From: Ottelia alismoides
Taxonomy: Eukaryota > Streptophyta > Magnoliopsida > Alismatales > Hydrocharitaceae
Assembly: GCA_037367405.1 (NCBI GenBank)
Contig: JAZKJV010011618.1
Location: 901,022 to 965,021 of the forward strand
DNA: 64,000 nt
Direction: 5' to 3'
The notes under the pieces are model-generated. The model was given only the letters and a program-made list of their open reading frames with translations, was not told the DNA's origin and searched no databases. Each line of letters begins with the position of its first letter. The first letter of the stretch is position 1. A program made the translations under genes and the position numbers. Positions 54,616-64,000 of the stretch are shown one piece after another.

Positions 54616-56803
54616 GGGCTTATCCAATGCGCACATGGTCCATTTGAGTTGTGGTGAGCACCAAACATGGGCTCGCCACGTGTATTTCCATTTGAATGTT
54701 GCCTATTTCGAAGGAGCACAATTTTAGCAGGATATTAATTAGTTTGAGCCTTTTATATTTCCAGTTATATCGAGTCCTTAAAAAAAGGAAGACGGTTTTG
54801 GAAAGATAAATGCAAATCATTAATTTCGTACCGAAGAAATAATCGTTGTCAATTATATCAGTAATGTGTATATTATACTCAAGTAATTATGTGTTGCGAG
54901 ATCAGTAATACTGAAACAGTTGTCAGTATTTTACATCTGTAATATTACATTGTAAGGAGATCAGTAATTCATTCATATTAGTCAAGTAATAGATATTCAG
55001 TTATCAAGTAATTAATGTTTTGAGATCAGTAATTAAGTATGTAAACTACTAATGTCCATACAATGATTACTGATTACATATATCCATTTTACTGAACTCG
55101 TTATGATTGTTACTAATGTTATAGTTACTAAATGCAGTGTTACTGACGCACCTCTTATTTACTTGTATAATCTTTTAAATTACTTATAATGCATATGAAA
55201 ATTACCCATCAGTTGTTATGGTTTTACTAATGTCATAACAACTACTTACTTGCCCAGTGTGTATATATTACTGAATTTTGAACCATATAATAAAATGAAT
55301 GTAAATTACTGACCATTGTTTGGGTATTACTAATCTCGCAACAACCATTTACTGTACTATTGTATATGTATTACTGATTACATTTCTTTGTTTGTTGTTA
55401 CTTGATTTTATATCATTCTTATGGAATCTGATTTGAAGACAACACTCTAAATATAATTGATTCAGTAAGAATGATAGAAGGACAAGTAACACTTAACAAA
55501 ATGCCTGTAACATAGGCAAATGACATCAGTAACTTGGTATAAATAAATATGTAAATAACTTTTACGTTTGTCTCAGTAACTTTCACGTTTGTCTCAGTAA
55601 CTTTCACGTGTGTCTTAGTAAAAAAACACATATGTCTCCTGATTCAAATCCAATTGCATGTCATTCCTCGTTGTTTCTTCTGATATGATGCTCTCATGAT
55701 CCAATGTTTCATTTTTTATTTTTTTCATCCACGAATGATGTTGCGAGTTGTAAAACATCAGAGGTATTCGGGCATCTGATATACCTGAAATAAAAATGAA
55801 TTAGTAAACTAGTAGTTGGAAATTGTAAGAACTAAAGAGGGAGCAGTAACAATTATGAAGGCAGTAGTAAAATTAAAATATCATCTCAGTAAACAATGTA
55901 AATACATTAGAAACTCAGTATATTTTTAAAAGAATGCATGAAAAGTAACATTTGTGTTGGCGATAGTAATATAAAATATCTTATAAGTAAATTAAGTAAA
56001 TACATTAGTAATTCAGTATAAAAGATTTAGTAAGAATGGCAAACTGACAAGTAATACGCAGTATTTTCTTAAGATACATAAGTAGCTAGTGAATAAAAAT
56101 GAATCAGTAAGAATAATATATAGAAAAGTAATTCATGCCATATTGTCAGTAACTTTGACAAATACCTTAAGTAATTTAATATCATTTTTTTTAATAATCT
56201 GACTCGGTAACATAACGTGATATAAGTAATTTTTCGTGATTCAAAAGTAAATAAATTGAACATGATCCTTCTGAAGTAGTGTTTTCATGATCCAAATCTC
56301 CTTCTCATATGATATTCTGACGATCCAATTCCAACCAAGAATCAACATTCACCATTGCTTCTAAGATATCATGATTCAAATACAATTGCAAATAATCAAT
56401 CACGTTAAAAACTGAAATCAAAAACTCGAAAAACGATGAGATTCTACCAATAACGTGAAATAAACGTTTAATCTTCAAAAACGAAACCTTACATTGGACA
56501 AATCGATCGTCTCAGTTTACAATATCAATCTCCTCACGCTGTAAATCGCCAGATCAATCCCTTCCCTTGTCGTTGCAATACAATATGTTTCTTTAAGTGC
56601 GTGCTATTTTTAGACTTCCTTATAATTTCCAATTTAGTTTTCTTCCCATTATGATTACGGTTCCTACTATTTAGGGATTGAAAATATCTCCTTAAAAAAT
56701 GCAATACACGTGTAAAACAATGATGGTTGGATTAAGATCAAAGGGCTGAAAAGAGGGGCTCACCGAAACTCAAATGGGCCCTGTGCGCATTGGATAAATT
56801 TCC
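54616..56803. mobile_element. 2.2 kb TIR element F4 rich in AGTAA/TTACT motifs
   Basis: The left end GGGCTTATCCAATGCGCACA and the reverse-complemented right end (aggaaatttatccaatgcgcaca) share some 45 bp, including catttgagtt and ggtgagc. (TA)n tracts lie on both sides (54597-54615 and 56804-56820). The interior from 54840 to 56260 is packed with AGTAA or TTACT at 10-40 base spacing. The orientation switches from mostly AGTAAT to TTACT near 55050 and back near 55460. No coding region was found. Confidence 0.75.
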
Positions 56804-57298
56804 TATATATATATATATATGAAACTGCAGTAATGCCATCCAAATGGCTAACTAGATAAACCCTGCTTCAGATATGCCATCTAGGGAAGCAAACAGATGG
56901 ATACCTACATGGATATATGTGTTATCATATCTTATCCATTTTAAAATACGGATCAAGATATGGAAACAAATCATCACGATTCGAATGCGAGTATTTTACG
57001 AACGCAAACGGATTATCCTGCGGATAAGAAATGCCTTTAAGTTCTAACGCTTACATTTATTAGGACTGTTTGGTAAAGTTGAAAGTAATAACTAATTAAC
57101 AAGACAAAAAAATACAAAAAGAAACTATAATATTATACCAAGTCTAATAACCACATAGTAAATGATCAAATAATATAGAGATGTATATTTTTCTCCCATA
57201 TTTGAAAACGACTCCAGATGCAATATATTGCAACTAATTCTATAACATATTTGGAGATATACACATACACACAAGTTAAAGTATTTATATATAATATA

Positions 57299-58408
57299 GG
57301 GTTTTTATCAGTTGTGCCCCTCAGAGATCTTGCAATTTCAGTTATGCCCCTATCTTTTTGGTAATATAAGTTGTGCCCTCAACTTTTTGCCGTTTTTTCA
57401 GTTGTGCCCCTCCGGTTAGTTGTCGTTCATTCCCAATGTAAACGGACGTTAACTTTGGGACATAATGGGAATTAAATTAAAAGTAAAAGTTGTAAAAGGT
57501 CATTTTCTCATCTTCCTCCTTCCCCATCCTCTTCCTCCTCTCCCATCTTCTTCTTCTTCCTCCCTTCTCTTCCTCCTCCACCTTCCCAGAGCTCCTCCTT
57601 CTGCCGCCCCCGTGCCCGTCCGCCTTCCCAGAGCTCCTCCCTTCTGCCGCTCCCGTACCCTCCGCCCCGACCTCCCCTCGCCCCCAGCTTCAAGCTCCCC
57701 CCCACCCCTTGTCGCCCCTGCGCCAACCCGCACCCCCTGTGCCGCCCCCTAGGCCTCCCCCTCCCCTACGTCGCGTCACGGTCCGCCCCCTGCTCCCCGC
57801 CGCGGTCCGCCCCCAGCCTCCCTCATCTTCCCAGGCCGACGACCTCTCCGCCCCCAGCCTACAGCCTCCCCCCTCCTCTGCTCCGTCCTTCCTCCGTCCC
57901 CAGCCGATGACCTCCTCCGCCCCAGCCTCCCTCCTCCTCCCAGGACGGCGACCTCTCCGTCCCCAACCTTCCCCCTCCTCCATCTCCAACCTTCAGCATT
58001 TATTTGTTTAAGATAAATTTTTGATTAATTGATTAATGAAAGTTCATCAAAAAATGAAATAAAAATCACCATTTGATCCGTAATGAGTGATATATCCGTG
58101 AAAATGCCCAAAATTTAATGATTTCATGGATGCATGAAGGTGTAATAAGAGAGAGAGAAATTATAAAGAGAGGAAGACGAACAAATGGAGGAAGAAGAAG
58201 ATGAAGAATAAGTCTGGACAATTATACCCCTCTTAACTACACCATGATTTGAAAAAACCATGGTTAAGTCAACTCATTGACGGTTAAACTAACAGAGGGG
58301 AACAACTGGAAAAACGACAAAAAGTTGAGGGCACAACTGATATTACCAAAAAGATAGGGGCATAACTGAAATTGCAAGATTTCAGAGGGGCAAAACTGAT
58401 AAAAACCC
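57299..58408. mobile_element. MULE-type element C, 1,110 bp, GC-rich cargo
   Basis: The ends are GGGTTTTTATCAGTTGTGCC and its inverted match, with perfect 9-bp duplications tataatata at 57290-57298 and 58409-58417. Inverted repeats run about 130 bp (cccctatctttttggtaatat and so on). The cargo at 57500-58000 is C-rich and would encode only proline/serine-rich low-complexity peptide. No transposase is present, so it is non-autonomous. Confidence 0.88.
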
Positions 58409-58468
58409 TATAATATAAATGCAGATTCAACAATGCGAATATCCATATCTGTATCCGTAAAAAATGTA

Positions 58469-59698
58469 GGGTTTTTATCACATGTGCCCCTTCGAGATAT
58501 CGCAATTTCAGTTATGCCCCTATCTTTTTGGTAATATCACTTGCGCCCCTCACTTCTTACTAATCTATCACTTGTGTCCCTCAGGTTAGTGACCGTCCAT
58601 AACCAACACAAACGGACATTAACTTCAAGGACACAGATGGAATTAAGTTTTAAAAAAGGATTGAAAAGTCTTCTTCCTCCCTTCTCCTCCTCCTCCGTCT
58701 TCTTCCTCCCTTCTCCTCCTTCTCTCCCATCTTCTTCCTCTCCCACCTGCTGCCGCCCCGACCTCCCCCCACCCCCTGCCGCCCCTCCGCCCCGACCTCC
58801 CTGCCACCCCAACCTCCCCCCACCCCTGCCGCCCCCTGCGCCCAGGACGCACCTCCTCCCCCAACCTACCCGTCCCCCGGCCCGCGCCGTCCGCTCACCT
58901 CCCCCTCCCCGCGCCTCCTCCTCCCCCGCACCTCCTCCTGCCCCTGCCACCCCCCGAGCCCAGGCCGCACCTCCTCCCCCAGCCCGCACCTCCCCCTGCG
59001 GCCCCTCCGCCCCAGCCTACCCCTCCCCCGGCCCGCGCCGCCCCCTCGCCTCCCCCTCCCCGCGCCTCCTCCTGCCCCCGCCGCCCCACGCGCCCAGGCC
59101 ACACCTCCTCCCCCATCCCGCACCTCCCCCTGTGGCCCCTCCGCCCCAGCCTACCCCTCCCCCGTCCCCGCATCGTCCCCCGCACCCATGCCCCACCTCC
59201 TCCCCCAGCCCGTACCTCCCCCTGCGCCCCCTTCGCCCCAGCCTACCCCTCCCCCGTCCCCGCACCTTCCCCTGCGTCCGGCCCCACCTCCTCCCCCAGC
59301 CCACACCTCTCCCTGCAGGACGGGAGAGCGACTTCGACCACTCGAGGAGGAGAAGCTCTCGCCGGAGTTCGACCTCGAGCTACGGTGCAGCCTCGAGCTC
59401 TGCCCCGAGACGGGAGAGCGACTCCGACCACTCAGACGAGGAGAAGCTCTCGCCGGAGTTCGACCTTGAGCTACGGTACAGCCTCGAGCTCCGCTCTGGA
59501 ATTATGACCATAATACCCTTCTTAACCACACCATGGTTTGAATAAGTCATGGTTATTTTAATTTTTTGACGGTCAATCTGACGGAAGGGCACAAGTGATA
59601 ACGGAGAAAGAAGTGAGGGGCACAACTGATATTATTAAATAAGATAGGGGCATAACTGAAATTACGATATCTCAGAGGGTCACAAATGATAAAAACCT
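58469..59698. mobile_element. MULE-type element D, 1,230 bp, GC-rich cargo
   Basis: It belongs to the same family as C, whose end it lies 60 bp from. The left end is GGGTTTTTATCACATGTGCC and the right end closes with aaaaacct. Perfect 9-bp duplications aaaaatgta lie at 58460-58468 and 59699-59707. The cargo (58680-59510) is strongly C-rich, with one open frame of some 330 codons (58541-59545) that is mostly proline. A 90-nt tandem repeat follows a possible acceptor site (ccctgcag|gacggg) and reads RESDSDHSDEEKLSPEFDLE, the one part that looks like real protein. Confidence 0.88.
59319..59498 (+). repeat. 90 nt (30-codon) tandem duplication in element D cargo
   Basis: Copies at 59319-59408 and 59409-59498 start gacgggagagcgact and contain gaggagaagctctcgccgga. 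The period is a multiple of three, so the open frame is kept. A few base changes separate the copies (for example, cgaggagg/cagacgagg, with one indel pair). Confidence 0.85.
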
Positions 59699-59866
59699 AA
59701 AAATGTAACCATATATGTATCCATATCCTCAAAAAAGTTGAAAATAATATCCACATCTTTATCTGTATCCGTTAAAATAAAAAATTCATATACATATCCT
59801 CTTAAAAATGGATACGATGAGGGACATATACAGATATATCCTTATCCGGCTGCATTTGATGCCATG

Positions 59867-60583
59867 GCTTTATTGTACTTCCACTATGTTTATAATTTTA
59901 CTTCGATTGTTGATATGTTTTTAATTTTTTTTATCAATTACAAGTGCATTGTTTGCAAAATTGTCAACTATTTAAATTAGTGTTTTGTTTGAATATGGTT
60001 CGCTCAATCTATTAACTTTGTTTTATTTTATTTAACATGAGTCCATTGTTGCTATGAAAGATATATTCATTCGGAAAAAGAAGTACCATACTAACATCCT
60101 CTTTATTTGTTAAGTTTTATCAAGGAGAAAACCTGCCAAGTTATTTTTCTCATGTATGCTATTTTTCGAAGAATTGTTACATTGTTGCTATTTTAAGATT
60201 GTAATTGTTAAAAGTTCAGAGACTTAACTATTATTTCTTTTTAATTTTTAAAAACTATGTTCCCTTAATTGCAAATGTTTTCTTCTTTCAATATTTGTTC
60301 CGTCCAGTGTAATTGGTTAAAATGATTTTAAAATGAAAATAATTATTTGTAAATTTAACATAAATAAATTAACGATTTCTAATGATAAATCATCGCATGA
60401 TCAAAAAAAGCACACTCAAATATTTATTATAAAAAAGTAAATTAATAACAACTATTATATACATATATATATTTTATTATTATTACAAATTTAAACAACT
60501 CGTCGCGAAGAGCGGGTATGCTCCCTAATATATACTAAGATGCTATAACTTTAAAATTAGTAATATGCTTATATCAATTTTAA
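59867..60583. other. AT-rich spacer, nothing recognised
   Basis: Very AT-rich sequence with short open frames only and no element ends seen. Confidence 0.4.
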
Positions 60584-60803
60584 TGGTAAATTACAAAAAA
60601 ATGCATGGACGATGCATTGATTCTCAATTAGGAACCTAAGAGGGGGTTCAACGCTAACATAAAATGGCCGCGTAAGCTTATGAAGGCTTGTTTTGAGACA
60701 AAAATAAAATAAAATCAAGCCCATGTTTGTTACATTTAAAAAACGAGATCTCTGATAGGGAATCGATGCATAGTTGAGGCTATTTTTTTAATATAAATTA
60801 CCC
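60584..60803. mobile_element. 220 bp MITE with MULE-like ends
   Basis: The left end TGGTAAATTACAAAAAAATG and the reverse-complemented right end gggtaatttatattaaaaaaat share the ttgcatcgattc/atgcattgattct arm. The ends are close to those of element B (gggtaaattacaaaaaaa). No clean 9-bp duplication was found. Confidence 0.6.
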
Positions 60804-61942
60804 TTCTTTTTTAGTTTTATGAAAGGCCAGAGATGGGTGCTTCGCTGACAAAACTGTCACCTCTCATGCTCTCTCATGAACTGCTTCGCTGACTGATTGG
60901 CTAGATGGAACTATGCGCATTACCTACTTCATCAGGTATTTCACCTTTTATCAATAAAGAATAAAAGTGGTATCCTGACTTTACAACTTCACAATGAGAA
61001 AGGAAGTAGGGAAGGCTTTCCAATGCAGGAATCAATGTGAAGCATAAGCATGTCGGTCAAACGGTTCTCGACTTGATGAACTATATAAGATAATTGCACC
61101 CTCATCTATCCCCTTTCCTCTCATACTAGATAAGCCCTTGATGAACCGTTTTCCCTAAACTGCTAAGACCCTTTGAAGGTAAGGCAAACTACATCTATAA
61201 TCAATGCCAGGGTCCCCATATGCTTCATTTCATTCCCTCGTCGACCTAGGGAGAAAATATGGTATATAACTTCTCTTTGCGATTTTTTTTTGCGAATCAC
61301 ATACGTATTTGTGATGTCAAAGCAGTCAAGCGATGATAGACCGCTTCTGAGCTACAAAAGCTTAAAGGATGGCATGGAAATTCCCACACCTATCTCGTTC
61401 ATCCCTTGAAAGCCCTTGTGCCAACTTGGCATGCTAGATTAGATCGACATACAAATAGTTATCTTAAGGTTTCGACATATACGTCCTATTATGGTGCATG
61501 TGATAAAAATAAACCTATTGATATATAGTTGAATCAACTAGTTAATTTGGTTGGGTTGTCTGGAAGGGAGATGAAGAGGAAGAAGGGAAGCGAAGGAAGG
61601 AAAGAGAGGGGAGGATAATCCACCCTTGGATTTTAATGTGGTTCTTATCTTGTGGTGGAGAAATGTTTATGTTGTGATATCATCTAAAGACACGAAAGTA
61701 GAGTCTTTTTAAAATAATTGGTGGGTATCTAATTGGAAATAAAATATAAGGAAACCATTTTTCCCATTAAAAAAAATAACTAGAGTGGTTGGTAAGTAGT
61801 TATCGTCAATAATATTTAGTTAACTAACATTATGAGATTTATTTCCATTTTTTTCTCAATCCATCATCGATCAGTATTCTCGTTTCTGTTACCATACCAA
61901 TGGGCAAGATTAAATATGAACTTCATATTTTAATTCGATAGC

Positions 61943-62018
61943 TTAAACATTACTGTATCATAGTTTCGTTCAATAAAATATTAAACATTACTGTATCATA
62001 GTTTCGTTCAATAAAATA
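61943..62018. repeat. Perfect 38 bp tandem duplication
   Basis: 61943-61980 and 61981-62018 are identical, starting ttaaacattactgtatcata. The identity implies a recent event or an assembly artefact. Confidence 0.93.
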
Positions 62019-62946
62019 TTGAGTTCGATGTAGTTCATACAATTGTTAAAATATTAAAAAAAGTAGACTCACATTTATGCTTTAATTAATGTACTTACTA
62101 TTAGGTGTGTCAGAAAAATCTCGAGTTTAATTCGTTAAAGGTTCGATTCTGATTCGAATCGAAAATAAATGTGTCAAATCTTGGTATAGATTTGGGCTCG
62201 CTTATTTAACGAGCTGAACCTTGAAATGATAGGTTCGCTCAGGTTCGGTTCGTTAAAAGTTCGATATACAATATATATTATATATATGTATTTTTTCCTA
62301 AAAAAATTATACGAGGAATAATGAATTTGTATCATGATGCAAATAAGGCACATGCATAAAAGTTCATGACCCTTGATTAAGATATCGAAGGGCGGTATCA
62401 GACTCCCAGTACATATGCCGACATCTCGGATGGCTCCCTGATCGAGGGTTTCCTGAGGTACTACCACCACCCCTCAACGCCCTGGAACGCACAACTGCAA
62501 GAAGCAACGCGATCAACTCCTATTGGATCTACCATTGCATCCTCGAGGAAAGTCTAGAGTGCCCCGAGGAATTGGTTGCATTTAGACATGTCAACGTTTA
62601 CCACAACAAGCTATCGCTTGTTGAGACACGCTAGATGAAGAGCATAAAGATGGTTTTTCGACGAGTCGTGTCTATGGTTTATGATAGTAAAAGCTCTATT
62701 TGGATCGAGGGTTAGAATTTGAGTTAACTTATGAGTTATTCTGAAGGTTAATTGATTTGAATTAGAATAGTGGAGTTTTTGTAGTTAGTAGAAGACCATT
62801 GGTGTCACATTTGACTCATTACAAGTGATTGAGAAATAATTAAAACAAGAGTTAGTGAGATGTATTTAAATATTTATGATGTTAAAATGATTAATCAATA
62901 AATATAGAAAGAAAATACTAATGCAATAGAATGGATATAAACTAAA

Positions 62947-63096
62947 TGAAATATAATGAAACCAAGAAGTTAGTGGAGACATAGTAGATTATTGTTCCAA
63001 CCTAGCTTTATTCTCCTCTTCATATAGGTTTATTGTTTTAGTGGAGACATAGTAGATTATTGTTCCAACCTAGTGAAATATAATGAAACCAAGAAG
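62947..63096. repeat. Interleaved direct repeats (35 bp and 23 bp)
   Basis: The 35-mer starting tagtggagacatagtag lies at 62971-63005 and 63039-63073. The 23-mer starting tgaaatataatgaaacc lies at 62947-62969 and 63074-63096. The order is 23, 35, spacer, 35, 23, all in direct orientation, so this is not a simple tandem copy. Confidence 0.9.
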
Positions 63097-63599
63097 ATAG
63101 TGGAGAACGAATAATATTTCTTATGTTACATATTTAACATCGAAAGACAGAGAATGAATATTCAAATTATTCATTATTGTAAGACAATTATGTTGTAGTG
63201 ATTTCTCATGTCGTGGAAATTAAAAAGCCAGGAAATCATATAGTATACTTGTTTTATTTGTAAACCATTAAAGATACTTTGTTTAAATTACCTATAAAGT
63301 ACTTCATTAATTATATGTTTATGATTAAGACCTCATTATATCTTTAGCATATTCCTATTATTTTTATGGAGATAATAATACATTTTTCATATTTTTGAAA
63401 TATCTAAATTAATTGAAATACCATCGGTTATATTGCACGCCACTTATGTTCATTTACTTTTAATAATAATTTAAATAAAATTCATATCACACAGTCTTAA
63501 ATATATTGTAAATTATCGTACTCCATTCTTTTCTTTATTCCTTCCATTTATATTCATGTATTCAAACATTAAATCAAACGTTTATGCATATTATTTTAA

Positions 63600-64000
63600 G
63601 GGATTTTTACACTCATAACCCTACGTAATTTCACAATAACATTCATGACCCTGCATAATCGCGAATTACACGGGAAACCCTGGATAGTCCCTCCGTCTTA
63701 CACCTATAACCCTCCGTTAGTTTTATAGTTAACCCAACCATATCGTTGGGTTAATCTAACCTATGCTCTGCCCAAGTCGAAAACAACAAAAGATGTATCC
63801 ACAATTCGTCTCGGTAAATCAAGGAGGGTAACATGTCAACCCTGCAAGTTGACTTCAAAGTTTTTTAAAGACACGTAACAATGTCCCCTTCCCTTCCGAA
63901 CACGCAGAGTTCTTGGAGGAAGCTGTTCCACCACAAGGAACGAAAGGTCGACGCTAAAGTCCACTGTTTTTGAGGGCGTTGTAGCTCCCACTCGCTTCTG
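63600..64000. mobile_element. MULE-type element E, cut by the window end
   Basis: It starts GGGATTTTTACACTCATAAC. The first 160 bases match the ends of element A, including gaattacacg, gtcttacacctataaccctcc and agttaacccaaccatatcgttggg in the same order. The sequence becomes GC-richer after 63760, like the cargo of the related elements. The right end is outside the window. Confidence 0.7.

Larger units (their letters stand above)
56882..59858. mobile_element. Possible old hAT-like element holding MULEs C and D
   Basis: The left end tagggaagcaaacagatgga and the reverse-complemented right end caaatgcagccggataagg are loosely alike. They are flanked by atgccatc (56874-56881) and atgccatg (59859-59866), 7 of 8 identical. 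Bases between and around C and D (58418-58459, 59708-59850) are rich in atatccatatc/gtatccg words, as in the hAT MITE at 9146. Removing C and D leaves about 640 bp. The call is tentative. Confidence 0.45.
60804..63599. other. AT-rich region, GC-richer islands and small duplications
   Basis: Bases 60830-61430 and 62380-62640 are more GC-balanced than their surroundings. The first contains a short open frame ending in SLKDGMEIPTPISFIP; the second encodes, in different frames, stretches such as DGSLIEGFLRYYHHPSTPWN. I recognise neither. Organelle-derived DNA or captured exon pieces are possible. Bases 62100-62270 repeat gttcg words as in some hAT MITEs. The remainder is plain AT-rich sequence. 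Confidence 0.35.

Noticed and set aside
58541..59545. 334-codon open frame in element D as a gene
   Set aside because: Most of it is proline-rich low-complexity translation of C-rich DNA, and overlapping frames on the other strand are as long. Only the last 90-nt repeat looks protein-like.
60830..61430. Insertion of mitochondrial or plastid DNA
   Set aside because: The balanced composition and long spacer suggested it, but I could not recognise any organelle gene, so I do not annotate it.

Overview
The window is nuclear DNA of a flowering plant. It holds two split housekeeping genes whose exons are spread over very long introns, plus a dense load of plant transposons: hAT, Mutator-like (MULE), Copia, RTE-type and L1-type LINEs, and foldback MITEs. 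GC-rich first exons and the style of the repeats suggest a monocot, but this is an impression and not a proof.

Layout. (1) Positions 95-12540, plus strand: NOP56, the core protein of box C/D snoRNPs, rebuilt here as 8 exons and 577 codons, with two telo-box motifs upstream. Its 8.8 kb intron 3 is a stack of insertions: an RTE-type LINE is split by a 4,017 bp hAT transposon (8-bp target duplication, degenerate transposase) and by a 948 bp hAT MITE. The MITE carries a 382 bp foldback element and its right end lies in a 190 bp tandem duplication. (2) Positions 12.5-19.1 kb: the convergent intergenic region, with two GC-rich-cargo elements (A; and B, with a perfect 9-bp target duplication) and a 368 bp hAT MITE. 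(3) Positions 19132-40253, minus strand: adenylosuccinate lyase (ADSL, purine synthesis), rebuilt as 10 exons and 526 codons with a transit-peptide-like N terminus. Its 14.6 kb intron 4 contains a complete-length Copia element (5,016 bp, 145 bp LTRs, 5-bp duplication), a degraded L1 and a tail-out inverted pair of RTE LINEs. Intron 2 holds another RTE LINE with a 20-nt target duplication.

(4) Positions 42.2-46.7 kb: the 5' end, TATA box and decayed transposase of an autonomous-type MULE. (5) Positions 46.7-50.4 kb: an ORF1-only, LINE-like unit with CCHC knuckles and an A-rich tail, preceded by three tandem hairpin units. (6) Positions 51.5-56.8 kb: ten foldback or TIR elements of four end-types packed head to tail, nearly all joined by (TA)n tracts. 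The last is 2.2 kb long and unusually dense in AGTAA/TTACT motifs. (7) Positions 56.9-59.9 kb: two adjacent MULE-type elements (C and D), each with a perfect 9-bp duplication and GC-rich cargo, nested in an older hAT-like remnant. (8) The rest is AT-rich sequence with short tandem duplications, and at 63600 a further MULE-type element (E) of the same family as A runs off the end.

The two host genes serve ribosome/snoRNP assembly and purine synthesis and show no joint pathway here. The main biological signal is their tolerance of huge nested insertions and a set of little-described non-autonomous elements: the (TA)n-resident foldbacks, the GC-cargo MULEs and the hairpin-tailed half-LINE. I read the sequence by eye. 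Splice sites are inferred from family knowledge and GT/AG rules; in the ADSL exon 2 region my base count differed by one, and I used the coordinate that keeps the reading frame.
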